Shown here: positions 8,949-17,499 of the stretch, one piece after another
Layout of the letters: every line of letters begins with the position of its first letter
Numbering within the stretch: the stretch's first letter is position 1
NCBI RefSeq assembly: GCF_022394535.1
Contig: NZ_CP089414.1
Location: 1,922,001-1,986,000 of the forward strand
Length of the DNA stretch: 64,000 nt
Direction of reading: 5' to 3'
From: Dyella terrae
GTDB taxonomy: Bacteria > Pseudomonadota > Gammaproteobacteria > Xanthomonadales > Rhodanobacteraceae
The notes under the pieces: generated by a model
What the model was told of the DNA's origin: nothing
Databases searched by the model: none
The model's input: the letters and a program-made list of their open reading frames with translations, nothing else
Translations under genes and position numbers: made by a program

Positions 8949-9512
8949 ATGAAAGCTTCCGACGTCAAGAAAGGCAATGTGGTCGAACACGAAGGCACCG
9001 TCTACCAGGTGCGCGACATCGAACGCAGTTCGCCGACTGCGCGTGGCGGCAACGTCACCTTCCGCTTCACCATGTATTCGATCCCCGGCGGCCGCAAGTT
9101 CGACCTGAGCCTGCGCGCTGACGATGATCTCAAGGAAATGGATCTGGTCCGTCGCGAGGCCAACTTCTCGTACATGGATGGCGAAGTCTTCGTGTTCATG
9201 GACAAAGAGGACTACACCCAGTACCTGCTCTCGCCGGAACTGGTCGGCGACAACTCGGGCTACATCGTCGAGGACGTCGAGGGCTACTACGTGCAGCTTA
9301 TCGACGATGCACCAGTGGGCCTGCAGGTGCCGACCAGCGTGACGCTGACCGTGGTCGATACCGCACCCGAACTGAAGGGCGCCAGCGCCACCAAGCGCAC
9401 CAAGCCGGCCAAGCTCAACACCGGCGTCGAGATCCAGGTGCCCGAGTACATCACCAACGAAGAAAAAGTGTGGGTGAATACGCTGACGGGCGAGTTCGCC
9501 GGCCGCGCCTGA
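8949..9512 (+). CDS. efpL: elongation factor P-like protein EfpL (YeiP)
   Basis: EF-P paralogue of 187 residues that relieves ribosome stalling at particular sequences. The EF-P N domain has the loop SSPTARGGN with Arg32 at the tip, where canonical EF-P has a modified Lys. SPTARG is the hallmark of the YeiP/EfpL subfamily, so no beta-lysylation is expected. The OB domains follow, with [18 protein letters not shown] near residue 75 and the C-terminal [22 protein letters not shown]. The canonical efp gene lies at 42933-43502. Between the SDR gene and this one are 90 nt with no recognisable element. Confidence 0.95.
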   Translation: MKASDVKKGNVVEHEGTVYQVRDIERSSPTARGGNVTFRFTMYSIPGGRKFDLSLRADDDLKEMDLVRREANFSYMDGEVFVFMDKEDYTQYLLSPELVGDNSGYIVEDVEGYYVQLIDDAPVGLQVPTSVTLTVVDTAPELKGASATKRTKPAKLNTGVEIQVPEYITNEEKVWVNTLTGEFAGRA

Positions 9513-9535
9513 TCGCCACGATCGATGCAACGACC

Positions 9536-9564
9536 AAAGCGCCGGGGTAACCCGGCGCTTTTTT
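9536..9564 (+). terminator. intrinsic terminator after efpL
   Basis: A perfect 8-bp stem (9539-9546 with 9551-9558) and a GTAA loop, extended by AAA/TTT pairs, are followed by a run of six T. Confidence 0.9.
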
Positions 9565-9627
9565 ATTCGCTTGACGACATGGCCCGGCTGGGGCACGTTC
9601 GCCTCTTCCCTTCCAGGATGGAATGCC

Positions 9628-10431
9628 GTGTCGCGCCCACACGCCCGCCGATTCGCTGTGCATCGTTGGCTGATGCCCCTATGCCTCGCGACGGTGCTTT
9701 CCGCCTGTGCGCCGACGCCGGTACGCAATCCCATCGCGCAGTGGGTGCCCTCACCCAACTACGATGCGCGCCGTCCGGTGCTGATCGTCATCCATTTCAC
9801 CAACGAGCATTCCGCATCGCAGGCGCTGCATACCTTGCGCACGGCCAACAGCGGCGGCCCGGTGAGCGCGCATTATCTGGTCGGCGATGACGGCCACATT
9901 TACCAACTGGTCGAGGACAGCGCGCGCGCGTGGCATGCAGGCGCCGGTCGCTGGGGCACCATCACTGACGTGAACTCAGCGTCCATCGGCATCGAGCTGG
10001 ACAACGACGGCGACTCGCCTTTTACCCAGGTGCAGATCGACAGTCTGCTGCGCCTGCTGGCCGACCTCACCGACCGCCTGCGTATTCCGCGCACGCAGAT
10101 CATCGGCCACGAAGACCTCGCCCCCGGCCGCAAGGATGATCCCGGCCCGCGCTTCCCGTGGCAGCAACTGGCGCAGGCGGGCTTCGGCCTGTGGCCACAG
10201 GGGTCGCTGGTCGATCCGCCACTGGGGTTCGATCCGTGGGCGGCACTGGGGCTGATCGGCTACCCGTTGGATAACCGTACCGCCGCAGTGCATTCGTTCC
10301 ATCACCACTTCCGCGGCATGGACGTAGGCGTAAGCGGCGACACACTGGACGCCCAGGATTTGCGCATCCTGTACGCGCTGTCACGACAGTTAGGTGCCGG
10401 TGGTGGCACCGCGGGCGTACCTGCCGGCTAA
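9628..10431 (+). CDS. AmpD-like N-acetylmuramoyl-L-alanine amidase lipoprotein
   Basis: Zinc amidase of the Amidase_2 family that cleaves the amide between N-acetylmuramic acid and the peptide stem, for recycling or cell-wall turnover. GTG 9628 is chosen because AGGATGG lies 6 nt upstream and it gives a compact signal peptide ending in the lipobox LSAC. An ATG at 9571 is in frame but lies within the downstream part of the efpL terminator. The first zinc His lies in LIVIHFTNEH, the second in IIGHEDLAPGRKDDPGPRFPW, the usual hallmark. A YfhO/AmiD-like C-terminal helical extension with QDLRILYALSRQL may bind peptidoglycan. The lipobox suggests an AmiD-type envelope protein rather than cytosolic AmpD. 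Confidence 0.88.
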   Translation: MSRPHARRFAVHRWLMPLCLATVLSACAPTPVRNPIAQWVPSPNYDARRPVLIVIHFTNEHSASQALHTLRTANSGGPVSAHYLVGDDGHIYQLVEDSARAWHAGAGRWGTITDVNSASIGIELDNDGDSPFTQVQIDSLLRLLADLTDRLRIPRTQIIGHEDLAPGRKDDPGPRFPWQQLAQAGFGLWPQGSLVDPPLGFDPWAALGLIGYPLDNRTAAVHSFHHHFRGMDVGVSGDTLDAQDLRILYALSRQLGAGGGTAGVPAG

Positions 10432-10507
10432 GAGCTATCGATTCGTCGCGTTTGCTTCAGGCTGACTGAGGCAAAATCTGTGCGTCACCAAGGAGCTTTG
10501 CCGCGCC

Positions 10508-12592
10508 ATGTCTTCGACGGGTTATTCGCTGCGCGCCACAGTCGTCGACAGCCTGCTCACCACCAAGCGACCGGATGTGCCGGTGCGCGTGGTCGTGCGC
10601 AACACCGCGGCGGTTGTCCTGCCGCTGGCGATTGGCATCATGGCTGGCCACCCAGGCATCGGCCTTGGTATTGGCGCGGGTGCGTTGGACACCATGTTCT
10701 CCGACCAGCCGGGCCCTTATCGCCAACGCATGACGCGGCTGCTGCTCGCCTCGCTTGCTGCCGGACTGGCGTCACTGATCGGTTTTCTGATCGGCGACCA
10801 ACTGATTCCTATCCTGATCGCCACCGCCGCCTTCGGCTTCTTCGGCGGCATGCTAGTGGTGTTCGGCGCCGACATGGCCCGCGTGGGCATGACCAGCATG
10901 ATCCTGTTGGTGGTCACGGCCGCCACACCGCGACCATTCGGTGAGGCCCTGGGCGCATCCGCGTTGATCTTCGCTGGCGGATTGCTGCTTACGCTGTTTT
11001 CGGTAGCGGCATGGCCGCTGCAACGCTACCGTCCGGAGCGCCACGCACTGGCAGAGGTGTATCGCGGCCTATCGTCGCTCGCGCGGCAGCAGGAGCATGA
11101 CGACGCCGACGTACCCGCGCTGACCGATGCCATGACCACGCTGCAACACACCCTGCTGGGACGCCACCATGCGCGCGGCCGCGCCATGGAGGCCTTCGGC
11201 GTGCTGTTGGAACTGGCCGAACGCATCCGCCTCGAACTCGTTGCCATGGCGGAGCTGCGTGCCAACCCGACCATCCACGCCATGTTCCGCGGGGACGCAG
11301 CGCGCGTGCTTGCCGCCATCGCGGATGCGCTGGAGGTAGCCGAGTCGCCACGACAGGCCGAGCACGCCTTGCAGACGTTGCAAGCCAGCGAGAACGCCCT
11401 GCTCGTTAATGGCGGCAATGCGGATGGCCTGGCCACACATATCCACGCGCTGTCGGGCCAGCTTGCCGCAGCCGTGCGTAATGCCAACTGGGCCGGCAGC
11501 CGTGGCGAATTGCGCGCCGCCGCCGCAGAAACACCGCTACCCGCTGCGCTGCGCAGCAGTTCGGCGCGCGCGACCCTACGTGCAAACCTGACGCCGCACT
11601 CGGTGGCTTTTCGCCACGCCATACGCACCGCCATCACGCTCTCGGCCACCCTGCTCGTCTCACGCGAACTCGGCCTACCCCATGGTTACTGGCTACCCAT
11701 GACGGCAGCCATTGTGCTGCGCCCGGATTTTGCCGCGACCTTCAACTTCGGTCTGTTACGCGTGGTCGGCACGGTACTCGGCCTGGTGCTCACCACCGCA
11801 CTGCTGCACTTCACACCGCACGACCCGTGGGCGCACCTCGCACTCATGGCGGTGCTCTGCATGGGTTTCCGCTATCTCGCCACAGCGCACTACGGCGTGG
11901 CGGTCGCGGCGCTCACCGGCACCGTGGTGATCCTGTTGTCGTTCGAGGGCGTGAACTCCAGCGATGCGGTACTGGACCGCGTGATCAACACCGCGCTGGG
12001 CAGCGGCATGGCCTTGCTGGCCTATGTGCTTTGGCCCACCTGGGAGCGTGCACGCGCGCGTGCGGCCCTCTCAGACATGCTCGATGCCTATGCCGATTAC
12101 CTCAACGCACTCGCCCGCCCGGAACGTCGCGACGGTCGCCGTGAGGCACGCACCGCAGCCCGCACCGCACGCAGCAACGCGCAGGCATCGCTTGACCGCA
12201 TGCGCGCGGAGCCGGGTACGCCAGCGCCATTACTGGAGCTGGCCAATGCGCTCTTCGCCAACGGCAACCGCCTCGCACGTACGGCGATGACGCTGGAAGC
12301 ACTGATCGACGATCACCACAGCCTGCCGGAGACGGCGGAAATGTGTTCCTTCGTGGACCACGCCGCCGGCGCACTCCACGCCATCGCCAACGCCTTGCGC
12401 GCGCAGCGTGCGCCCGAACATCTACCCGATTTGCGCGGCCTGCAGCGCACCTTCGCGGCACTGCTGAACATGGCTGAAGACCGCCAGGCCGCTGAATTGC
12501 TCGCGCGCATCAGCGACCGACTGGTAGACAACGTGAACACGCTCGCGCACATCACGGGGCGCAGCCACAGCAAGTCCACGGCAACGGTGTAA
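10508..12592 (+). CDS. FUSC-family membrane transporter (YccS/AaeB-like)
   Basis: Large inner-membrane protein of 694 residues with the duplicated layout of the fusaric-acid-resistance/aromatic-acid exporter family. About six membrane segments lie in residues 30-175, a cytoplasmic helical region in 180-350, a second set of five or six segments in 365-520, and a soluble C-terminal helical domain. LPHGYWLPMTAAIVLRPDFA (near residue 395) is the diagnostic second-half motif of FUSC proteins. The family exports aromatic carboxylic acids or other small compounds. No membrane-fusion partner lies nearby, so the YccS type is more likely than an AaeAB pump. AAGGAG is found 12 nt before the ATG. Confidence 0.88.
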   Translation: MSSTGYSLRATVVDSLLTTKRPDVPVRVVVRNTAAVVLPLAIGIMAGHPGIGLGIGAGALDTMFSDQPGPYRQRMTRLLLASLAAGLASLIGFLIGDQLIPILIATAAFGFFGGMLVVFGADMARVGMTSMILLVVTAATPRPFGEALGASALIFAGGLLLTLFSVAAWPLQRYRPERHALAEVYRGLSSLARQQEHDDADVPALTDAMTTLQHTLLGRHHARGRAMEAFGVLLELAERIRLELVAMAELRANPTIHAMFRGDAARVLAAIADALEVAESPRQAEHALQTLQASENALLVNGGNADGLATHIHALSGQLAAAVRNANWAGSRGELRAAAAETPLPAALRSSSARATLRANLTPHSVAFRHAIRTAITLSATLLVSRELGLPHGYWLPMTAAIVLRPDFAATFNFGLLRVVGTVLGLVLTTALLHFTPHDPWAHLALMAVLCMGFRYLATAHYGVAVAALTGTVVILLSFEGVNSSDAVLDRVINTALGSGMALLAYVLWPTWERARARAALSDMLDAYADYLNALARPERRDGRREARTAARTARSNAQASLDRMRAEPGTPAPLLELANALFANGNRLARTAMTLEALIDDHHSLPETAEMCSFVDHAAGALHAIANALRAQRAPEHLPDLRGLQRTFAALLNMAEDRQAAELLARISDRLVDNVNTLAHITGRSHSKSTATV

Positions 12593-12608
12593 GCCGGGCC
12601 TATCCTCT

Positions 12609-12634
12609 GTAGCGGCGCACTTGTACGCCGCTAC
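12609..12634. repeat. palindromic intergenic hairpin between convergent genes
   Basis: A perfect 9-bp inverted repeat (12609-12617 with 12626-12634) with an 8-nt spacer fills the 57-nt gap between the convergent FUSC and YCII genes. Its form (TGTAGCGGCGCAC...) resembles a repeat family common between genes of Xanthomonadales and pseudomonads. It may also end transcription from both sides. Confidence 0.55.
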
Positions 12635-12649
12635 GTTGGGAACGCTGCC

Positions 12650-13024
12650 TCAGGCTCCCACTCGACGGCGCACCGCATCGATATCCCGAATGGGCCATAC
12701 GTCGATGCGCCCCGTGCGCGCCCACGGGAATTCCGAGGCGATGCGCAAGGCTTCGTCCATGTTCGCCGCCTCAATCACGTTGAAGCCGCCCAGGTATTCC
12801 TTCGCCTCGGCGAATGGGCCATCCATCACGCTCATTTTTTCGTCGCGCATGCGCAGCGACTTGATCTGACCAGGGGATTCGAGCTGCACCGAATCGAGCA
12901 GATGGCCCTGATCGCGCAGTTCATCGGCATGCTCGAAACAGCCGCGCATCATGGTGTCGAACTCGCCTGCCGGCAGGGCATCGAGCAGGGTGTCGTCGTT
13001 GTAGATCATGACCAGGAACTTCAT
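12650..13024 (-). CDS. YCII-related domain protein
   Basis: Small cytoplasmic protein of 124 residues of the YCII/DGPF family. DGPFAEAKEYLGGF (about residues 66-79) is the family hallmark, preceded by MKFLVMIYND and a predicted ferredoxin-like alpha/beta fold. The start at 13024 is used because the domain begins there; the frame is open for 30 more codons upstream without similarity. Many such genes sit beside ECF sigma factors, but no sigma factor is present here. Function unknown. A second YCII-like gene occurs at 41197-41451. Confidence 0.85.
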   Translation of the reverse strand: MKFLVMIYNDDTLLDALPAGEFDTMMRGCFEHADELRDQGHLLDSVQLESPGQIKSLRMRDEKMSVMDGPFAEAKEYLGGFNVIEAANMDEALRIASEFPWARTGRIDVWPIRDIDAVRRRVGA

Positions 13025-13119
13025 GTTGCCTCCCACGGCAAGGGAACGCGATGGCACCCGCCATGATGACGGGAAATCCTTGCGCTTTGCATCTTCCAAA
13101 TGGCGGTAGTTCACCCGTG

Positions 13120-13135
13120 CGCCGCACGTGCGGCG
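13120..13135. promoter_or_regulatory. perfect 16-bp palindrome upstream of ACMSD and YCII genes
   Basis: CGCCGCACGTGCGGCG is a perfect palindrome in the 224-nt region between the divergent YCII and ACMSD genes, 114 nt before the ACMSD start. It could be an operator for a dimeric regulator or only a hairpin. Confidence 0.3.
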
Positions 13136-13248
13136 GTTCCGTCAGCGCTGTCGGAATCTCGCTTCCCCTGAGCGGGTGACCCTGAGCGCTCCCGATTACG
13201 CTGCACCGCGCCGAGACGGCGCCCCGGCCGTGGCATACACTCGGGAAC

Positions 13249-14280
13249 ATGCTCAAAATCGATACGCACGCCCATATCCTGCCCCGTGACTGGCCGAACC
13301 TTGCCGCCAAGTTCGGTGACGAGCGCTTTCCCGTGATGATCCACAACGACGGGCGCCATCGCATCTACAAAGATGGCAAGTTCTTCCGGGAGGTCTGGGA
13401 CTCCGCCTTTGACCCGCAGCAGCGCATCGACGACTACGCCCGTTTCGGGGTGAGCGTGCAGGTGGTCTCCACCGTGCCGGTGCTGTTCTCCTACTGGGCG
13501 CCGGGCTATCAGGCGCTGGAGCTGCATCGCCACCTGAACGACCAGATGGCGCAGATCTGCAATGACTACCCGCGCCACTATGCCGGCATCGGCACCGTGC
13601 CGCTGCAATCGCCGGATCTGGCGATACGCGAGCTGGAGCGTTGCATCGACGAGCTAGGCCTGCAGGGCGTGCAGGTGGGCTCGCACTGCAACGACTGGAA
13701 CCTCGACGCGCCGGAGCTGTTCCCCTTCTTCGAGGCCGCGGCCGACCTTGGCGCCGCGATCATGGTGCACCCGTGGGACATGATGGGTGCCGCCAGCATG
13801 CCCAAGTACTGGTTGCCCTGGCTGGTCGGCATGCCGGCCGAACAGGCGCGTGCAGGCTGCTGCCTGGTGTTCGGCGGCGTACTGGAGCGCCTGCCGAAGC
13901 TGCGCGTGATGCTGGCCCACGGCGGCGGTAGCTTCCCCTGGTCCATCGGCCGCATAGAGCACGGCTTCCGCATGCGCCCGGACCTGGTGGCCACCGACAA
14001 CCCGCGCAACCCGCGCGAGTACCTCAAGCGCCTGTATTTCGACTCCTGCGTGCACGACCCGCAGGCCCTGCGCTACCTTCTGGATGTGACCGGGGTCGAG
14101 CGCGTGATGCTGGGGACCGACTATCCTTTCCCGCTGGGGGAACAGCATCCGGGCAGTGGTATCGAGTCACTCGAACTCGGTCACGCTGACTGCGCGCAAC
14201 TCTTCCACGGCACCGCCCTGGAATGGCTGGGGCTGCCGTTGCACCGATTCCAACCCCACGCCCAACAGGAAACGGCATGA
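13249..14280 (+). CDS. 2-amino-3-carboxymuconate-6-semialdehyde decarboxylase
   Basis: ACMSD of the amidohydrolase-2 superfamily, 343 residues. It decarboxylates 2-amino-3-carboxymuconate semialdehyde in the kynurenine/3-hydroxyanthranilate route of tryptophan breakdown, diverting carbon from NAD synthesis. The zinc ligands appear in KIDTHAHILP (His-x-His, residues 8 and 10), VHPWDMMGA (His, near 178), MLAHGGGSFPW (His, near 224) and GTDYPFPLGE (Asp, near 290). HILPRDWP with a following FGDERFP segment is typical of ACMSD rather than of other decarboxylases of the family. Kynureninase lies two genes downstream, which supports the call. Its stop overlaps the next start. Confidence 0.9.
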   Translation: MLKIDTHAHILPRDWPNLAAKFGDERFPVMIHNDGRHRIYKDGKFFREVWDSAFDPQQRIDDYARFGVSVQVVSTVPVLFSYWAPGYQALELHRHLNDQMAQICNDYPRHYAGIGTVPLQSPDLAIRELERCIDELGLQGVQVGSHCNDWNLDAPELFPFFEAAADLGAAIMVHPWDMMGAASMPKYWLPWLVGMPAEQARAGCCLVFGGVLERLPKLRVMLAHGGGSFPWSIGRIEHGFRMRPDLVATDNPRNPREYLKRLYFDSCVHDPQALRYLLDVTGVERVMLGTDYPFPLGEQHPGSGIESLELGHADCAQLFHGTALEWLGLPLHRFQPHAQQETA

Positions 14281-14783
14281 GCTTCTTCCGCAATACGGTT
14301 ATCGCCAGCCTCCTGGTGCTCAGTGGAGCCGCACAGGCTTCCGACGTCAGCATGGCGGGCGGCAGTGTCACCTTCAGCACGCCCGACCAGTGGATGGGCA
14401 TCATGGAAACCGAAGGCGACCCGGAAGTGCGCGTGTTCCAGGTGCCCGACCCGTCGCCCAACGGCAACAACAGCCTTGCCCGCATTTCCGTCACGGTGAA
14501 GCAGGTGAACGACAACGGCGAGTTCCAGCAATACGTCGCTGGCGCCATGGGCAAGGCCAAAGCCCTTACCGGCTATCAGGCAGCCACCGGCGGCGCGGCG
14601 GACAACTTCGTCTACACCGCGCAGGAAAATGGCGCGCAGTACAGCTACAGCGAGCGGTACTGGTTCAAGAACAACCATGCCATCCAGTTGCGTTGCGTGC
14701 GACCGGCGCAAAGCCAAGCTGGCGCCGCATGGCAAAACGCGTTCGACAAAGGCTGCAGCGATATCGCCGCACGCCTGAAGTAA
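14277..14783 (+). CDS. exported protein of unknown function
   Basis: A 168-residue protein with a clean signal peptide (about residues 1-22, ending AAQAS) and a soluble domain of about 145 residues with one conserved-looking Cys pair (LRCVRPAQ and KGCSD) near the C-terminus. The ATG overlaps the stop of the ACMSD gene and kynureninase follows after 56 nt, so the gene lies inside a tryptophan-catabolism unit. Its place there is odd because both neighbours are cytosolic enzymes. I do not recognise the family. Confidence 0.7.
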   Translation: MSFFRNTVIASLLVLSGAAQASDVSMAGGSVTFSTPDQWMGIMETEGDPEVRVFQVPDPSPNGNNSLARISVTVKQVNDNGEFQQYVAGAMGKAKALTGYQAATGGAADNFVYTAQENGAQYSYSERYWFKNNHAIQLRCVRPAQSQAGAAWQNAFDKGCSDIAARLK

Positions 14784-14839
14784 GCCGCTCATTCGCGTCG
14801 TGCCGCCATCGGCACGACGCTTCTGCAAGAGACTCCCCG

Positions 14840-16120
14840 ATGTCCGCTCCCTTCGAAGCCACCCTCGCCTGGGCGCAGGCCCAGGATGCCGCCGATCCGC
14901 TGCGCAGTTTTCGCGACGAATTCCTGATTCCTCCGCACGAAGGCCACGACAGCCACTACTTCTGCGGCAACTCGCTGGGCTTGCAGCCACGCGCCGTGCG
15001 CGACGCACTGAGCGCCGAGCTGGACGACTGGGCCGGGCTGGCGGTGGAAGGCCACTTCAAGGGCCGTCTGCCGTGGATGAACTACCACGAGTTTGTGCGC
15101 GATGACCTCGCCGCTGTGGTGGGCGCACAGCCGTCCGAAGTGGTCGCGATGAATACGCTGGGCGCAAACCTGCACCTGATGATGGTCAGCTTCTATCGTC
15201 CCACGCAGGAACGCCACGCCATTCTGATCGAAGCGGGTTCGTTCCCAACCGACCGCTACGCAGTGGAGTCGCAAGTGCGCTTCCATGGCTACGACCCAGC
15301 TACGTCTCTGATCGAACTTCAAGGTGACGAAGCGAACGGCACGATATCCATGGAAGCCATCGAGCGCGTACTGGCCGAGCACGGCTCGCGCATCGCCCTG
15401 GTGATGCTGCCGGGCGTGCAGTACCGCACGGGTCAGGCCTTCGACCTCGCGGCCATCACGCGCTTGGCCAATCGCCATGGGTGCATGGTGGGCTTTGACC
15501 TGGCGCATGCGGTGGGCAACCTGCCACTGCAGTTGCACGACACCGGCGCGGACTTTGCCATCTGGTGCAGCTACAAGTACCTCAACAGCGGCCCGGGTGC
15601 TGTCGGCGGCGCCTTCGTGCATGAGCGCCACGCGCGCACCACGCTGCCGCGTTTCGCGGGCTGGTGGGGCCACGACAAGACCACACGTTTCCAGATGGGG
15701 CCGCAGTTCGTGCCGACCTATGGCGCGGATGGCTGGCAGCTCAGCAACCCGCCCATCCTCGCGTTGGCACCGCTGCGCGTGTCGCTGGAGATCTTCCGTC
15801 GCGCCGGCATGTCGAATCTGCGCGAGAAATCGGTGCGCCTTACCGGCTATCTGGAATGGCTGGTGCAGACGCAGTTGAGTGATGTGCTGGAAGTAGTGAC
15901 ACCACGCGACCCCGCACGCCGTGGTTCGCAGCTTTCCATCCGCGTGCAGGGTGGCCGCGCGCGCGGCCGCGCCCTGTTCGAATACCTGATGGAGCAAGGC
16001 ATTGTCGGCGACTGGCGCGAGCCGGACGTGATCCGCATTTCGCCAACGCCGCTGTACAACCGCTTTGCCGATTGCGTGGCGTTTGTCGAAGCCACGCGAC
16101 GCTGGGCGCAGCAGGGATGA
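14840..16120 (+). CDS. kynU: kynureninase
   Basis: PLP-dependent kynureninase, 426 residues, which hydrolyses kynurenine or 3-hydroxykynurenine to (3-hydroxy)anthranilate and alanine. Evidence is FCGNSLGLQPRAVRDAL near the N-terminus, MNTLGANLHLMMVSFYRPT, the cofactor-binding FDLAHAVGNLPL and the PLP Lys in WCSYKYLNSGPG (near residue 244). Further support is GWWGHDKTTRFQM and NPPILALAPLR. The ATG at 14840 is chosen because the family begins here; the frame runs far upstream through the previous gene. With ACMSD it covers two steps of tryptophan breakdown; tryptophan dioxygenase and kynurenine monooxygenase genes are not in the window. Confidence 0.96.
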   Translation: MSAPFEATLAWAQAQDAADPLRSFRDEFLIPPHEGHDSHYFCGNSLGLQPRAVRDALSAELDDWAGLAVEGHFKGRLPWMNYHEFVRDDLAAVVGAQPSEVVAMNTLGANLHLMMVSFYRPTQERHAILIEAGSFPTDRYAVESQVRFHGYDPATSLIELQGDEANGTISMEAIERVLAEHGSRIALVMLPGVQYRTGQAFDLAAITRLANRHGCMVGFDLAHAVGNLPLQLHDTGADFAIWCSYKYLNSGPGAVGGAFVHERHARTTLPRFAGWWGHDKTTRFQMGPQFVPTYGADGWQLSNPPILALAPLRVSLEIFRRAGMSNLREKSVRLTGYLEWLVQTQLSDVLEVVTPRDPARRGSQLSIRVQGGRARGRALFEYLMEQGIVGDWREPDVIRISPTPLYNRFADCVAFVEATRRWAQQG

Positions 16121-17398
16121 TCAGACGGCGCGGCTGATGCCGCGCCGTGCCAACGCATCGCCCACAAAAGCCAGCGCACACAGGCCGAGGCCGACCACGC
16201 ACACGCCCGTCCAGCCGGCGATGGCCCACGCACTGCCGGCGGCCACGGCGCCCGCGCCACCGCCGATAAAAAACACGCCGACGAAAAGGCCATTCAGACG
16301 GCTGCGTGCTGCCGGATCGAGCATGTTGACGGCACGCCGCCCCAGTGTCTGGTCACCGACGGCACCTGCATCCAGCACGATGGCCGCCACCACCAGCAGG
16401 CCCAGCGCCAGCCGCGGATGGCTGGAAACATCCAGCCCCAGCCATCCCGCGCCGGCCACGCCCGCCAGTACAAAACCAGCCGTAGCCACCACATGGGCAA
16501 TGGGCATGCCGACCACGCTGTAGCCACGATCACCCGCCTTACCCGCCAACGGTGCGACCACCGTGCCGGCCACACCGGCCAGGGCAAACCAGGCGAGGTT
16601 GTGACTGTCCAGCAGAAATGGCGCTTGCACCAAGCGCAACGCGATCCCCGTCCAGAACGTACTGAACGCCGCCATAAGGATTGCCGCAGACACCGCATAC
16701 CGGCGCAACACCCGCTCGTTACGCCAGAGTGACCACATGGACGCGATCAACCCGCGGTACGAGGTATGTACGGGCGGCTGCCGTGTTGGCAAGGCAAACC
16801 ACAAGGCGACGGCGAGCAGTGCATCGAAGACGCTCAACAGGCCGTAACACGCGCGCCAACCCCACGTGCCTTCAATCAGGCTGGCGAACGGACGCGACAA
16901 CAGAATGCCGAGCATCACACCGCTCATCACGTTGCCCACCGCACTGCCGCGATGTTCCGGCCTCGCCATGGCCGCCGCCAGCGGCACAAGTATCTGGATG
17001 GCGCACGACGTCGTGCCCGCCACGCACACCGCGAGCAACAGCCACCATGCCTGCTGCGCCACTGCCGCCGCACCCAGAGCCAGTGCGCAAGCCACCAGCG
17101 TGACCGTGGTGAGGCGGCGATTCTCGAACAGGTCGGCAAGCGGCACGAGGAACAACATGCCCACCGCGTAACCCAACTGCGGAAGCATGGCCACGAGACC
17201 GGTCAGCGAGGCCGGTAGGTGCATGGCGCGGGCCACGGGGCCAGCGAGCGGCTGCGCGGCCGTCAGGTTGATGATGATGACGCCTACCGCAAACGCGAAC
17301 AGCAGCGTCAGCGGCGTGGTGAGTTCCGTTTGCACGTCATCCGCAGCGATTTCGATACGGCGATGGGAGCGATATTCCATGACCTGAGGCCTTGCCAT
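16121..17398 (-). CDS. MFS transporter
   Basis: Major facilitator superfamily permease of 425 residues with about 12 hydrophobic segments, starting near residue 31. It has the inter-segment motif LADLFENRRLTT near residue 85 and PLAGKAGDRGYS between segments 8 and 9. The order suggests a drug/metabolite efflux or sugar-efflux type, but substrate cannot be told. The start is either 17398 or the ATG at 17380; neither has a strong Shine-Dalgarno sequence. It is divergent from a LysR regulator across 101 nt that carries palindromes, the usual arrangement for a LysR-controlled transporter. Its stop abuts the kynU stop. Confidence 0.88.
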   Translation of the reverse strand: MARPQVMEYRSHRRIEIAADDVQTELTTPLTLLFAFAVGVIIINLTAAQPLAGPVARAMHLPASLTGLVAMLPQLGYAVGMLFLVPLADLFENRRLTTVTLVACALALGAAAVAQQAWWLLLAVCVAGTTSCAIQILVPLAAAMARPEHRGSAVGNVMSGVMLGILLSRPFASLIEGTWGWRACYGLLSVFDALLAVALWFALPTRQPPVHTSYRGLIASMWSLWRNERVLRRYAVSAAILMAAFSTFWTGIALRLVQAPFLLDSHNLAWFALAGVAGTVVAPLAGKAGDRGYSVVGMPIAHVVATAGFVLAGVAGAGWLGLDVSSHPRLALGLLVVAAIVLDAGAVGDQTLGRRAVNMLDPAARSRLNGLFVGVFFIGGGAGAVAAGSAWAIAGWTGVCVVGLGLCALAFVGDALARRGISRAV

Positions 17399-17412
17399 TC
17401 ATCAGGCTATGG

Positions 17413-17478
17413 ATGCTAAATACAGTCAGATCATGATGACAGTGAATAATATTCATAAACTTCATGCGTATTTAGCAT
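17413..17478. promoter_or_regulatory. LysR-type operator region between MFS and LysR genes
   Basis: The A+T-rich divergent promoter region holds a perfect 11-bp inverted repeat (ATGCTAAATAC at 17413-17423 with its complement at 17468-17478). At its centre is a perfect 13-bp palindrome TGAATAATATTCA (17443-17455). These are good candidates for the recognition and activation sites of the adjacent LysR protein. Confidence 0.6.
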
Positions 17479-17499
17479 AATGAAAGAGACTATCCACGC

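Noticed and set aside
14789..15997. 402-codon antisense frame over kynureninase
   Set aside because: The plus-strand kynureninase is complete and conserved; the antisense protein has no recognisable features.
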